From NCBI RefSeq assembly GCF_003863365.1, contig NZ_RQXT01000001.1:266802-330801 (forward strand): 64,000 nt of DNA, written 5' to 3'. The notes beneath the pieces are model-generated. The model was not told the origin of the DNA, searched no databases, and saw only the letters and a list, made by a program, of their open reading frames with translations. This DNA comes from Mesorhizobium tamadayense (GTDB lineage: Bacteria > Pseudomonadota > Alphaproteobacteria > Rhizobiales > Rhizobiaceae). Below are positions 44,657 through 53,984 of this stretch, piece after piece (positions within the stretch are counted from its first letter, which is position 1; each line of letters opens with the position of its first letter). Both the position numbers and the translations under genes were made by a program.

Positions 44657-45652
44657 ATGACGCGCGCCATCGCCCTTCACGACATCCGCGCCGGGCGTGA
44701 GCGCATCGCCGGCAAGATCTTGGCCACCCCAACCGTGCTTTCGCCGTCCCTGACGGATCGCACCGGCCATCCCGTCCACCTCAAGCTGGAGCACCACCAG
44801 ACCACCGGCGCGTTCAAGCTGCGCGGCGCGTCCAACGCGATCGCCGCGTTGAGCCCGCAAGAAAGATCGCGCGGGGTCGTCGCGGCGTCGACCGGCAATC
44901 ACGGCCGCGCGCTCGCGCATGCGGCGAAGCTCGAAGGCATGCGCGCGGTGATCTGCATGTCCAGGCTGGTGCCTGAAAACAAGCTCGACGCCATCCGCCG
45001 CCTCGGCGCGGACATCCGCATCGTCGGCAACAGCCAGGACGATGCCCAGCGTGAGGTCGACAGGCTCGTCGCGGAGGAGGGGCTGGTGATGCTGCCTCCG
45101 TTCGACCATCCCGACATCATCGCCGGGCAAGGCACGCTCGGGTTGGAAATCATGGAGCAGGTGCCGGACGCAGCAAGCGTGCTGGTGCCGCTTTCCGGCG
45201 GCGGATTGGCATCGGGCGTCGCCGCGGCCGTGAAGGGGGTGAGCCCGAGCACAAAGGTCATCGGCATCTCGATGGCGCGCGGCGCCGCGATGAAGGCGAG
45301 CCTCGACGCCGGCCGGCCCGTGCAGGTCGAGGAACTGCCGACGCTGGCCGATTCACTCGGCGGCGGCATCGGCCTCGACAACCGGCTGACCCTTGCCATG
45401 TGCCGCGACCTGCTCGACGACGTCATCCTGCTTTCCGAGGACGAGATCGCCGCCGGCATTCGCCACGCCTATGAACAGGAGCGCGAGATCGTCGAGGGCG
45501 CGGGCGCCGTCGGCATCGGCGCGCTGCTCGCAGCCAAGATCAGACCGAGCGGCCCGACGGTGCTTATCCTGTCCGGCCGGAACATCGACATGGCACTGCA
45601 CCGCAGGATCGTCTGCGGCGAGGAGCCATCAACCGCGGAGCGCGCCGCATGA
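44657..45652 (+). CDS. eutB: Ectoine utilisation protein EutB (threonine dehydratase-like)
   Basis: This PLP-dependent enzyme of 331 residues resembles threonine dehydratase/serine racemase. The cofactor lysine K54 is in TTGAFKLRGASNA and the phosphate loop is PLSGGGLASG near residue 180. The proposed role is loss of the hydroxyl group of 5-hydroxyectoine, together with EutC. The ribosome-binding site appears to come from the end of the palindromic element. It overlaps eutC by four bases (ATGA). Confidence 0.91.
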   Translation: MTRAIALHDIRAGRERIAGKILATPTVLSPSLTDRTGHPVHLKLEHHQTTGAFKLRGASNAIAALSPQERSRGVVAASTGNHGRALAHAAKLEGMRAVICMSRLVPENKLDAIRRLGADIRIVGNSQDDAQREVDRLVAEEGLVMLPPFDHPDIIAGQGTLGLEIMEQVPDAASVLVPLSGGGLASGVAAAVKGVSPSTKVIGISMARGAAMKASLDAGRPVQVEELPTLADSLGGGIGLDNRLTLAMCRDLLDDVILLSEDEIAAGIRHAYEQEREIVEGAGAVGIGALLAAKIRPSGPTVLILSGRNIDMALHRRIVCGEEPSTAERAA

Positions 45653-46641
45653 GCCGCATGACCATCCTGACCGAAGCCGAACTGCGCAAGATCGTGACGC
45701 TCGATCTCGATGCTGTCGCCTGCATCGCGAACGCTTTCCGCGCTTTGGCCACGCTGCCGGTGGCGATGCCGCCTATCCTCAGGCTCGACATCCCCGAGCA
45801 CCGCGGCGAGGTCGACGTGAAGACCGCCTATGTGCCCGGCATCGATGGCTTCGCCATCAAGATAAGCCCTGGATTTTTCGACAATCCGAAGCTCGGCCTG
45901 CCCAGCGTCAACGGCATGATGGTGCTGCTTTCGGCCAAGACAGGACTTGTCGAGGCGCTGCTGCTCGACAATGGCTATCTCACCGATATCCGCACTGCCG
46001 CCGCCGGCGCGGTAGCGGCCAAGCATCTGTCGCGAGCGGACAGCTCGGTCGCGGCGATCTTCGGCGCCGGCGTGCAGGCCGGATTGCAACTGGAAGCGCT
46101 GCGCCTCGTACGGCCGATCGAGGAGGCGCGTATCTGGGCCCGCGACGCCGCCAAGGCCGAGGCGACCGCCGCCCGTCTGCGCGAAAGGCTGGGTATCATG
46201 GTGCGCGCCGAGCCGGATGCCGCAAAGGCGGCAGCCGAGGCAGACATCATCGTCACCACCACGCCTTCGACCAAGCCGCTGATCAAGGCCGGTTTCGTCT
46301 CGGCCGGCCAGCACATCACTGCCATGGGCTCGGACGCCGAGCACAAGAACGAGATCGCGCCGGCGATCATCCGCATGGCCGATCTCTATGTCGCCGACAG
46401 CGCGAAACAGACGCGGCGCCTCGGCGAGCTCCACCACGCGATCGAGGCTGGCGTGATGACTGCCGACGCCGAAGTCACCGAGCTTGGCCAGATCATCGCC
46501 GGCGAAAAGCACGGACGACGCTCGGCCGGCGATATAACCATCGCCGACCTTACCGGCACCGGCGTGCAGGACACGGCGATCGCCACTTTAGCCCGCGACC
46601 GCGCGCGGGCGGCGAACGCCGGAACCATTTTTGAAAGCTGA
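45649..46641 (+). CDS. eutC: Ectoine utilisation protein EutC (ornithine cyclodeaminase-like)
   Basis: This 330-residue member of the ornithine cyclodeaminase/mu-crystallin family has the Rossmann motif AIFGAGVQAGLQLEAL near 138 and HLSRADSSV before it. It is believed to supply the reduction step in turning hydroxyectoine to ectoine with EutA and EutB; the reaction is not shown by sequence. It starts with an ATGA overlap to eutB and ends 40 bases before eutD. Confidence 0.91.
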   Translation: MSRMTILTEAELRKIVTLDLDAVACIANAFRALATLPVAMPPILRLDIPEHRGEVDVKTAYVPGIDGFAIKISPGFFDNPKLGLPSVNGMMVLLSAKTGLVEALLLDNGYLTDIRTAAAGAVAAKHLSRADSSVAAIFGAGVQAGLQLEALRLVRPIEEARIWARDAAKAEATAARLRERLGIMVRAEPDAAKAAAEADIIVTTTPSTKPLIKAGFVSAGQHITAMGSDAEHKNEIAPAIIRMADLYVADSAKQTRRLGELHHAIEAGVMTADAEVTELGQIIAGEKHGRRSAGDITIADLTGTGVQDTAIATLARDRARAANAGTIFES

Positions 46642-46681
46642 TTACCTGGCCGCAAGGCCCAACAAACGAGGATCAAGAACG

Positions 46682-47860
46682 ATGCAGCCAAACCTGAAAT
46701 TCTCGCGAGGCGAATTTGCCGATCGCCTCGCCAAGACGCGAAAAGCCATGGAGGCCAAGGGGGTCGATCTGCTGATCGCCAGCGATCCCTCCAACATGGC
46801 CTGGCTGACCGGCTATGACGGCTGGTCCTTCTACGTGCATCAGGCGGTCATCGTGCCGCCTTCGGGCGAGCCGGTCTGGTACGGCCGCGGCCAGGACGCC
46901 AATGGCGCCAAGCGCACCGCCTATCTCGCGCATGACAACATCATCGGCTACGCCGACCATTATGTGCAGTCGACCGAGCGGCACCCGATGGACTATCTCG
47001 CCAGCGTGCTGGCCGATCGCCGCTGGGACAAGCTCACCATCGGCGTCGAGATGGACAATTACTGGTTCTCGGCGGCCGCCTTCGCCGCTCTGCAGAAGCA
47101 CCTGCCCAACGCCCGTTTCGTCGACGCCACCGCGCTGGTCAACTGGCAGCGCGCCGTGAAGAGCCCGACCGAGATCGGCTACATGCGCAACGCCGCCCGC
47201 ATCGTCGAGGCGATGCACCAGCGCATCGTCGACAGGATAGAGGTCGGCATGCGCAAATGCGATCTGGTCGCCGAGATCTACGATGCCGGCACGCGCGGCG
47301 TCGAGGGGATCGGCGGCGACTATCCGGCGATCGTGCCGCTCTTGCCGTCGGGCGCCGATGCCTCGGCACCGCATCTGACCTGGGATGACCAGCCGATGAA
47401 GGCGGGCGAGGGCACGTTCTTCGAGATCGCCGGCTGCTACAACCGCTACCATTGCCCGCTGTCGCGCACCGTCTTCCTCGGCAAGCCGACACAGGCCTTC
47501 CTCGATGCCGAGAAGGCGACGCTGGAGGGCATGCAGGCAGGTCTTGCCGCAGCCAAGCCGGGAAACACCTGCGAGGACATCGCCAATGCGTTCTTCGCCG
47601 TGCTGAAGAAGTACGGCATCGTCAAGGACAACCGCACCGGCTATCCGATCGGTCTTTCCTATCCGCCGGACTGGGGCGAGCGCACCATGAGCCTGCGCCC
47701 CGGCGACCGCACCGAGCTCAAGCCCGGCATGACCTTCCATTTCATGACCGGTCTGTGGCTGGAGACGATGGGGCTGGAGATCACCGAGTCGATCCTGATC
47801 ACCGACACCGGTGTCGAGTGCCTGGCCAATGTGCCGCGCAAACTGTTCGTGAAGGACTGA
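46682..47860 (+). CDS. eutD: Ectoine hydrolase EutD (DoeA)
   Basis: EutD opens the ectoine ring to N-acetyl-diaminobutyrate. The 392-residue protein has the M24 (Xaa-Pro dipeptidase-like) fold: creatinase N-terminal domain (about 10-155) and pita-bread domain (about 160-390). The enzyme is reported to work with a glutamate nucleophile instead of metals; E248 in GTFFEIAGCYNRYHC is the likely counterpart. Other conserved parts are NNAARIVE-like helices and TMSLRPGDRTELKPGM. GAGG lies about 10 bases before the ATG; the four-base gap to eutE shows coupling. Confidence 0.95.
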   Translation: MQPNLKFSRGEFADRLAKTRKAMEAKGVDLLIASDPSNMAWLTGYDGWSFYVHQAVIVPPSGEPVWYGRGQDANGAKRTAYLAHDNIIGYADHYVQSTERHPMDYLASVLADRRWDKLTIGVEMDNYWFSAAAFAALQKHLPNARFVDATALVNWQRAVKSPTEIGYMRNAARIVEAMHQRIVDRIEVGMRKCDLVAEIYDAGTRGVEGIGGDYPAIVPLLPSGADASAPHLTWDDQPMKAGEGTFFEIAGCYNRYHCPLSRTVFLGKPTQAFLDAEKATLEGMQAGLAAAKPGNTCEDIANAFFAVLKKYGIVKDNRTGYPIGLSYPPDWGERTMSLRPGDRTELKPGMTFHFMTGLWLETMGLEITESILITDTGVECLANVPRKLFVKD

Positions 47861-47864
47861 GCCG

Positions 47865-48866
47865 ATGTCAGCTTTGCGTCCATCGCCGATCGCGCCGACC
47901 GTCGACTTCGAGCGCGACGGCGTTCAGCACGGCTTCCTGCGCCTGCCTTACAGCCGCGACGATTCGGCCTGGGGCTCGGTGATGATCCCGATCTGCGTGA
48001 TCCGCAACGGCAATGGGGCGGCGGCGCTGCTTACCGGCGGCAATCATGGCGACGAATATGAGGGGCCATTGGCGCTCTATGAACTCGCCCGCACGCTCGA
48101 TCCAAGGAATGTCTCCGGCACGGTCATCATCGTGCCGGCGATGAATTATCCGGCCTTCCGCGCCGGCACGCGCACCTCGCCGATCGACAAGGGCAACATG
48201 AACCGCTCTTTCCCCGGAAGGCCCGACGGCACGGTGACGGACAAGATCGCCGACTATTTCCAGCGTGAGCTGCTCCCCCGCGCGGACATCGTGCTCGACT
48301 TCCACTCAGGCGGAAAGACGCTGGATTTCATGCCGTTCTGCGCGGCACACACGCTGCTGGACAAGGCGCAGGAAGAGAAGGCCTTCGCCGCGGTCGAGGC
48401 CTTCTCGGCGCCGTTCTCGATGCGCATGACCGAGATCGACACGGTCGGCATGTATGACACGGCGGCCGAGGAGATGGGCAAGGTCTTCGTCACCACCGAG
48501 CTCGGCGGCGGCGGCACGTCCCGGGCCGAGACGGTGCGGATCGCCAGGCGCGGCGTGCTCAACGTGCTTCGCCATGCCGGCATTGTAGCTGGTGCGGTCG
48601 AGAAGACTCCAACTCAGTGGCTCGACATGCCGTCGGGCGACTGCTTCGCCTTCGCCGAGGACGACGGCATGATCGAGACCATGGTCGATCTCGGCGGGAA
48701 AGTGGAGGAAGGCCAAGTCGTGGCGCGCATCCATTCGACCGGCCGGACCGGCATCGCGCCACAGGAGATCAAGGCAAAAATGTCGGGCCTGCTGGCCGCG
48801 CGCCATTTCCCGGGCCTGGTCAAGGCCGGCGATTGCGTCTCAGTGTTGGCCGTCGAGGTCGGTTGA
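47865..48866 (+). CDS. eutE: N-acetyl-diaminobutyrate deacetylase EutE (DoeB)
   Basis: EutE removes the acetyl group after ring opening, yielding L-2,4-diaminobutyrate for DoeD. The 333-residue protein is a zinc-dependent succinylglutamate desuccinylase/aspartoacylase-type hydrolase: zinc ligands are in GGNHGDEYEG (His, Glu; near residue 57) and LDFHSGGK (His; near 147). The C-terminal beta domain starts about 255. It closes the ehu-eut unit; the fucose locus converges from the other side with a long palindrome between. Confidence 0.94.
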   Translation: MSALRPSPIAPTVDFERDGVQHGFLRLPYSRDDSAWGSVMIPICVIRNGNGAAALLTGGNHGDEYEGPLALYELARTLDPRNVSGTVIIVPAMNYPAFRAGTRTSPIDKGNMNRSFPGRPDGTVTDKIADYFQRELLPRADIVLDFHSGGKTLDFMPFCAAHTLLDKAQEEKAFAAVEAFSAPFSMRMTEIDTVGMYDTAAEEMGKVFVTTELGGGGTSRAETVRIARRGVLNVLRHAGIVAGAVEKTPTQWLDMPSGDCFAFAEDDGMIETMVDLGGKVEEGQVVARIHSTGRTGIAPQEIKAKMSGLLAARHFPGLVKAGDCVSVLAVEVG

Positions 48867-48921
48867 TGCCGATCGTAGCGCCAGATCACGCATCGTGCTG
48901 AGCGATTGAAGAGGAAGATGA

Positions 48922-48948
48922 CGTACGCAGGCAAATTGCCTGAGTACG
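48922..48948. terminator. 27-bp palindrome between convergent operons
   Basis: The core CAGGCAA-A-TTGCCTG (48928-48942) is flanked by CGTAC and GTACG, with a single mismatched pair. It lies 55 bases after eutE and nine before the end of fucD. No T-run follows on either strand, so bidirectional terminator and protein-binding site are both possible. Confidence 0.5.
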
Positions 48949-48956
48949 GCTCGCGT

Positions 48957-50234
48957 TCAACCGTGGAATTGGTAGGCGGCAATGGAATCCGGCTTCATCT
49001 CGATCGAGAAGCCCGGCGCCGTCGGCGGCATGTAAGCCGCGTTTTCGATGACGCAGGGCTCGAGGAAATGCTCGTGCAGGTGATCGACATATTCGATCAC
49101 TCGATCCTGCTTGGTGCCTGATACCGCGACATAGTCGATCATCGAGAGGTGCTGGACATATTCGCACAGGCCGACGCCGCCGGCATGCGGCCAGACCGGC
49201 AGACCGAACTTGGCGGCGATCAGCAGCACGGCCAGCACCTCGTTGAGGCCGCCCATGCGGCATGAATCGATCTGCACGACATCGATCGCGCCGCCGGCGA
49301 TGAACTGCTTGAACATGATCCGGTTCTGGCACATCTCGCCGGTCGCGACCTTGATCGGCGCCACGGCCTTGCGGATTTTTGCATGGCCGGCGACGTCGTC
49401 CGGGCTGGTCGGCTCCTCGATGAAGAAGGGCTTGGCGAAGGCGAGGTCACCCAGCCAGTCGATCGCCTGGTCGACCTCCCAGACCTGGTTGGCGTCAATC
49501 ATCAGGTAGCGGTCCGGACCGATCACTTCGCGGGCGATCCTGAGACGGCGGATGTCATCGGCGCGGTCGCGGCCAACTTTCAGCTTGATGTGGTCAAAAC
49601 CCTGGTCGACCGCTTCTTGGCAGAGCCGCCGCAGTTTGTCGTCGGGATAGCCGAGCCAACCGGCGGAGGTGGTGTAGCAGGCGTAGCCTTCGCGCTCAAG
49701 CGTGGCGATACGCTCCTGTTTACCGGCTTCGGCCTTCTTCAGGATCTCCAGCGCTTCGGCCGGCGTGATCGCGTCGGTGAGATAGCGGAAGTCGACGATT
49801 CGCGCGATCTCCTCGGGGCTCATCTCGGCGACCAGACGCCAGACCGGTTTGCCGGCTTCCTTCGCCCACAGGTCCCAGACGGCATTGACTACCGCGCCGA
49901 CCGCAAGATGCATGGCGCCCTTGTCCGGACCGATCCAGCGCAGCTGGCTGTCGCCGGTCACGTGACGCCAGAAACGGCCGGGATCCTCTTTGACCCATTC
50001 GAGGTCGAGCCCGACGACCAGATGGCGCAACGCCTCGATGGCCGCGCAGCAGATCTCGTTGCCGCGGCCGATGGTGAAGGTGAGCCCGTGGCCCTTCAGC
50101 GACGGGGCGTCGGTGTCGAGGATGACATAGGCCGCGGAATAGTCCGGGTCGGGGTTCATCGCGTCCGAGCCGTCGAGGCTTTGCGACGTCGGAAAGCGCA
50201 GGTCGAAGACGCGAAGATCGGTTATGCGGGTCAT
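48957..50234 (-). CDS. fucD: L-fuconate dehydratase
   Basis: This enolase-superfamily enzyme turns L-fuconate into 2-keto-3-deoxy-L-fuconate. The 425-residue protein has the capping-domain phrase SDAMNPDPDYSAAYV and GHGLTFTIGRGNE, the signature of L-fuconate dehydratases (and human ENOSF1). Barrel motifs KLKVGRD, MIDANQVWEV, EEPTSPDD and HAGGVGLCEYVQHL supply the catalytic Lys, metal ligands and His. The start is set at the ATG at 50234, 13 bases from the SDR gene; the open frame extends upstream as a shadow. Last gene of the minus-strand fucose unit. Confidence 0.94.
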   Translation of the reverse strand: MTRITDLRVFDLRFPTSQSLDGSDAMNPDPDYSAAYVILDTDAPSLKGHGLTFTIGRGNEICCAAIEALRHLVVGLDLEWVKEDPGRFWRHVTGDSQLRWIGPDKGAMHLAVGAVVNAVWDLWAKEAGKPVWRLVAEMSPEEIARIVDFRYLTDAITPAEALEILKKAEAGKQERIATLEREGYACYTTSAGWLGYPDDKLRRLCQEAVDQGFDHIKLKVGRDRADDIRRLRIAREVIGPDRYLMIDANQVWEVDQAIDWLGDLAFAKPFFIEEPTSPDDVAGHAKIRKAVAPIKVATGEMCQNRIMFKQFIAGGAIDVVQIDSCRMGGLNEVLAVLLIAAKFGLPVWPHAGGVGLCEYVQHLSMIDYVAVSGTKQDRVIEYVDHLHEHFLEPCVIENAAYMPPTAPGFSIEMKPDSIAAYQFHG

Positions 50235-50247
50235 GCTCGGTGCCTCA

Positions 50248-50982
50248 TCAGATCGACCAGCCGCCATCGATATTATAGGCCTGCCCGGTCGTGTAAGTAG
50301 CCCCGGCGAGATAGACGGCGAGATCGGCGATCTCCTCGGCCGTGCCCAGCCTTCCCATGGGCTGGCGGGAGATGAAGGCAGCGCGGGCGGCCTCGTAGTC
50401 GCCTTGAGCCCGCATGCGGCTTTCGAGCGAGGGGCTCTCCACCGTGCCGGGGCAGATGGCATTGCAGCGGATTCCCCTGGCGACATAGTCGGCGGCGATC
50501 GATTTGGTCAGGCCGATGACGGCCGCCTTGGTCACGCCATAGGCGAAGCGGTTCGGCACGCCCTTTGGGGCGCCGGCGACCGACGCCATGTTGATGATGG
50601 CGCCGCCGCCGCGCTCCAGCATGCCGGGCAGCACGGCGCGAATGGTGCGGATCATGGCGCGCACGTTGAGATTGAAAGCGAAGTCGAGGTCCTCGTCCTT
50701 CATCTCGAGGATGGAGCCGGAATGGACGAAGCCGGCGCAGTTGAACAGCGCGTCGACGCGGCCGATCTCGGCGAAGGCGGCTTTGACGGCATCGTCGCTC
50801 AGCACATCGAGCTTGCGGGTGACGATGCCTTTCTGCCCGTTGAGCTCGGCCAGCGCGGCCTCGTTGATGTCGGTGGCATGCACGGTTGCGCCGGCCGCGG
50901 CAAAAGCGAGCACGCTGGCGCGGCCAATGCCTTGCGCAGCCGCGGTGACGACGACGGTCTTGCCGTCCAGTGAATGAGCCAT
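50248..50982 (-). CDS. SDR oxidoreductase, probable 2-keto-3-deoxy-L-fuconate dehydrogenase
   Basis: This 244-residue short-chain dehydrogenase has NAD(P) motif TAAAQGIGRA near residue 14, NCAG near 86, and catalytic Ser with Y-G-V-T-K near 155. It resembles the DHRS6-type group that includes the 2-keto-3-deoxy-L-fuconate dehydrogenase of Xanthomonas. Its position next to fucD supports oxidation of the dehydratase product. It could instead be the first L-fucose dehydrogenase. Confidence 0.86.
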   Translation of the reverse strand: MAHSLDGKTVVVTAAAQGIGRASVLAFAAAGATVHATDINEAALAELNGQKGIVTRKLDVLSDDAVKAAFAEIGRVDALFNCAGFVHSGSILEMKDEDLDFAFNLNVRAMIRTIRAVLPGMLERGGGAIINMASVAGAPKGVPNRFAYGVTKAAVIGLTKSIAADYVARGIRCNAICPGTVESPSLESRMRAQGDYEAARAAFISRQPMGRLGTAEEIADLAVYLAGATYTTGQAYNIDGGWSI

Positions 50983-51002
50983 GTCGTGTCTCCTTCCGAA
51001 TC

Positions 51003-51455
51003 TCAGGCCGGCTGCTTGCGCCGCTCGACGATATAGATGTGGTCCGCGGCCAGCACCACTTCGTCGCGCTGGTTCAAAACTTCGATGCGTTCGATAACGC
51101 GCCCCGACTCGGGCCGTTTCGGGTCGTCCTCCTTCGCGGCGATCGTCGTGCGCGTGCGGATCGTGTCGCCGATGAACACCGGCTTGATGAAGCGGAGCCT
51201 GTCATAACCATAGGAGAAGGCGACCGGATTGATGATGGTCGCCGTCAGTCCGACACCGACCGAGAACACCAGCGTGCCATGCGCGATGCGCTGGCCGAAG
51301 GGCGTCGTCTTCATGAACTCGGCGTCCATGTGGTGCGGGAAGAAATCGCCGGTGTGGCCGGCATGGACGACGAAATCGGTTTCGGTGATCGTGCGGCCGC
51401 CGGTCAGCCGCGACGAACCGATCTCGTAGTCTTCAAAATAGGTGACCTGTTCCAT
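51003..51455 (-). CDS. MaoC-family (hot-dog) dehydratase, short form
   Basis: This 150-residue single hot-dog domain has the hydratase-2 style motif [11 protein letters not shown] near residue 35 and [11 protein letters not shown] near 52. MaoC proteins add or remove water on enoyl-CoA thioesters. It shares the block [19 protein letters not shown] with the MaoC gene at 62511, so the two are paralogues. The start is ATG 51455 with AAGGA ahead. CoA chemistry is not part of the standard L-fucose route, making its role here unclear. Confidence 0.85.
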   Translation of the reverse strand: MEQVTYFEDYEIGSSRLTGGRTITETDFVVHAGHTGDFFPHHMDAEFMKTTPFGQRIAHGTLVFSVGVGLTATIINPVAFSYGYDRLRFIKPVFIGDTIRTRTTIAAKEDDPKRPESGRVIERIEVLNQRDEVVLAADHIYIVERRKQPA

Positions 51456-51463
51456 GCCGTTCC

Positions 51464-52537
51464 TTACGGTTTCCCCGCCAGAGGCGTCGCCGGCGCCGCG
51501 CTCGATCGATAGGCGGCTTCCACCAGCGCCATCGTGTTCCAGGCATCCTCGACGGAGCTGACCAGCTCTTTGTCTTCCCCGCAAGCGAAGCGTTGGACAT
51601 TGGCCATGCGCCCGACAAAGGCGTCGGGGAACCAGGCGCCTGAGAGCGGGACGCTAACCCAGTCGGATCCACCTTTGGGGTAGATCTCCAGCACGTCCGG
51701 CTCGCCGCGCGGATAGTCGAGATTGAGGCCGAGCTTGACGTAGGCAGCACCCTCGGTACCGCAGATGCGGAACTCGCAGGCCTGATGGCGGCGCCCGAAC
51801 TGGTGGTCGTGGTTGATGGAGAGCGCGCAGCGCACAGTGTCGCCATAGTCGAGGATGGCGCTGGTGCGGGTCTGCGCTACGCTGTGATTGGGATGGCCGA
51901 GGGTTTTCGCGTGAACCCCCTCGGGGTCGCCGAGCAATTGCCGGATCAGGTCGAGGTAATGGATCGAATGCATGGCGATCTCGACGCGCGGCGCGGTGAG
52001 CAGGAATTCCCAAAGCTGCCACGGCGTGGCGAGCGCCAGCCAGGCGTCGAAGTCGACAACCTCGCCCAGCCAGCCCTTGGTGATCGCGTCCTTCAGCGCC
52101 AGCATCATCGGCGCGAAGCGGAGCTGGAAGTTCACCGCCGCCTTCAGCTTCTTGGCGCGGCAGATTTCGAGGATCTCGGTCGCCTCGCCGAGATAGTTGC
52201 CCATCGGCTTCTGGATCAGCGCCACCGCGCCGTCGGGCAGGGCCTTCAGGACCTCGGCGTGCCGGCCGGGCGGCGTGGCAAGATCGAAGATCGGATCCTT
52301 GACGGCTGCCGCCTCGTCCACCGAGCGGAACGCCGTCACGCCCCATTTCTCGGCCAGCGTCTGCGCCTTGGCCTGATCCGGATCATAGAGACCCGCGACC
52401 GGAAAGCCGGCCTTGCGATAGGCTGGGAAATGCGCGTCGCCGACGATCGAGCCGGCGCCGAAGGTCACGATCGGGCGCGGCTTCGCAGGGCTTGGCCAGG
52501 ACTGCGCCAGCGATGCCGGATCGAAGGCGTCAGTCAT
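51464..52537 (-). CDS. Gfo/Idh/MocA-family oxidoreductase
   Basis: This 357-residue NAD(P)-dependent sugar oxidoreductase family member has a Rossmann start [19 protein letters not shown] near residue 22, KP of the family signature in [11 protein letters not shown] near 110, and a C-terminal alpha/beta domain with YDLIRQL-like helix ([15 protein letters not shown]). It may be the L-fucose (galactose-type) dehydrogenase or act on a side substrate. The start is taken at ATG 52537; an ATG at 52552 is possible. It overlaps the mutarotase gene by eight bases. Confidence 0.82.
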   Translation of the reverse strand: MTDAFDPASLAQSWPSPAKPRPIVTFGAGSIVGDAHFPAYRKAGFPVAGLYDPDQAKAQTLAEKWGVTAFRSVDEAAAVKDPIFDLATPPGRHAEVLKALPDGAVALIQKPMGNYLGEATEILEICRAKKLKAAVNFQLRFAPMMLALKDAITKGWLGEVVDFDAWLALATPWQLWEFLLTAPRVEIAMHSIHYLDLIRQLLGDPEGVHAKTLGHPNHSVAQTRTSAILDYGDTVRCALSINHDHQFGRRHQACEFRICGTEGAAYVKLGLNLDYPRGEPDVLEIYPKGGSDWVSVPLSGAWFPDAFVGRMANVQRFACGEDKELVSSVEDAWNTMALVEAAYRSSAAPATPLAGKP

Positions 52538-52859
52538 GGTGGAAGACTTCATCCATCATCGCCCACCATTCGCCCTCCCGCCTGGTCGGCAAAGGCTCCT
52601 GGCACGGCATGCACACCGCCCACCATTCCTGGGTCTTGGGGTCCGCGGCCATCTTGGCCATGTCGGCGGCGTAGTCGGTGCCGTGATATTCGAAATAGGA
52701 AAACAGCAGGTTCTCCGGCCGCTTGAGGTAGATCGAGTAGTTCTTGATGTTGCAGGCCGAGATCATCTTCAGCACATCCGGCCAGACGGCGGCGTGCAGG
52801 CGCACATATTCCTCGACCTTGTCCGGCTTCAGGCCGAGCACCATGCCCATTCGCTGCAT
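52530..52859 (-). CDS. L-rhamnose/L-fucose mutarotase (DUF718)
   Basis: This 109-residue protein of the RhaM/YiiL family interconverts sugar anomers so that the dehydrogenase gets its preferred form. Family features: the GMVLGLKPDKVEEYVRLH start, HAAVWPDVL with the proton-transfer His, NYSIYLKRPENLLFSYFEYHG and WWAVCMPCQEPL. In this locus the substrate is more likely L-fucose than L-rhamnose. The ATG lies one base past the stop of the upstream enolase-family gene. Confidence 0.9.
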   Translation of the reverse strand: MQRMGMVLGLKPDKVEEYVRLHAAVWPDVLKMISACNIKNYSIYLKRPENLLFSYFEYHGTDYAADMAKMAADPKTQEWWAVCMPCQEPLPTRREGEWWAMMDEVFHHD

Positions 52860-52860
52860 C

Positions 52861-53982
52861 TCAATTCCTCCGTTTTGTGACGGTTGAGCTGAACTCGGCG
52901 ATGCTGCGCGCCTTGAGAGCCTCGAAATCCCAGTCGATGCCGAGGCCCGGCTCACTCGGCGCCAGCGCATAGCCTTTCTCGATCACCATCTTCTTGCCCG
53001 TCAACTCGTCCAGTTGCGGAATGTACTCGACATATTTGCCGTTCGGCACCGCGCAGGCCAGGCTGACATGCAATTCCATCAGGAAATGCGGGCAGACGGG
53101 CATGTCGAAGGCTTCCGCCATATGCGCCACCTTCAGCCAGGGCGTGATGCCGCCAATGCGGCCGACATCGACCTGGACGATGTTGCAACCGCCCTTCTGC
53201 ATATATTCGCGGAAATGGCGGATGGAATAGAGCGACTCGCCGACAGCCACCGGCGTCGCGGTCGAATTCGACAGACGCACATGGCCGTCGATGTCGTCTG
53301 CCGGCAGCGGCTCCTCGATCCAGGCGAGATCGAGCTCGCGCAACCGCTCGGCGCGGCGGATGGCTTCATCGACGGAAAAGCCCTGGTTGCAGTCTGTCAT
53401 GATCTCGTAGCCATCGCCGACGGCCTTGCGCACCGCCGAAAGCCGGGCGAAATCCTCAGAGCCGTGCGGCTTGCCGATCTTGACCTTGGAGCCGGTGAAG
53501 CCTTTCGCCTTGGCGGCGAGCGCATCCTCGACAAGTGCGGCCGTCTCGATGTGCAGCCAGCCGCCTTCGGTGGTGTAGAGCGGACAGCGGTCCTTGGCGC
53601 CGCCGGCAAGCTTCCAGAGCGGCAGTTTCTGCTTCTTTGCCCGAAGATCCCAGAGCGCGGTGTCGATTGCGGCGAGCGCGATGGCCGTGATGGCGCCGAT
53701 GGTGGTCGCGTGGGTCGCGAATTCGAGATCGTGCCAGACCGCCTCGATCTGGTCGGCGTCCTGCCCGATCAGGCGCGGCGCGAGGTGGTCGGCCAGAAGC
53801 CGCATCACCGAAGAGCCGCCGGTGCCGATCGTATAGCTGTAGCCCATGCCGACCGCGCCGTCGGCATCGGTGATGGTGACGATCGGCGTCTCCTGGCTGA
53901 CAAAACTCTGGATGGCGTCGGTGCGCTTCACCTTCGGCACCAGATCGACCATTGCAAGCTCGACTTTCTCGATCTTCGCCAT
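52861..53982 (-). CDS. Mandelate racemase/muconate lactonizing family enzyme
   Basis: This 373-residue enolase-superfamily protein has the base motif KVKIGKP near residue 165, metal ligands in DCNQGFSVDEA, EEPLPADD and VGESLYS, and the His of the Asp-His dyad in CPHFLMELH near 298. It belongs to the mandelate racemase subgroup and so is a racemase or acid-sugar dehydratase. It is not a close match of fucD and stands in the same operon, so it may dehydrate another acid sugar. Two bases separate it from the ATPase gene. Confidence 0.85.
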   Translation of the reverse strand: MAKIEKVELAMVDLVPKVKRTDAIQSFVSQETPIVTITDADGAVGMGYSYTIGTGGSSVMRLLADHLAPRLIGQDADQIEAVWHDLEFATHATTIGAITAIALAAIDTALWDLRAKKQKLPLWKLAGGAKDRCPLYTTEGGWLHIETAALVEDALAAKAKGFTGSKVKIGKPHGSEDFARLSAVRKAVGDGYEIMTDCNQGFSVDEAIRRAERLRELDLAWIEEPLPADDIDGHVRLSNSTATPVAVGESLYSIRHFREYMQKGGCNIVQVDVGRIGGITPWLKVAHMAEAFDMPVCPHFLMELHVSLACAVPNGKYVEYIPQLDELTGKKMVIEKGYALAPSEPGLGIDWDFEALKARSIAEFSSTVTKRRN

Positions 53983-53984
53983 CG

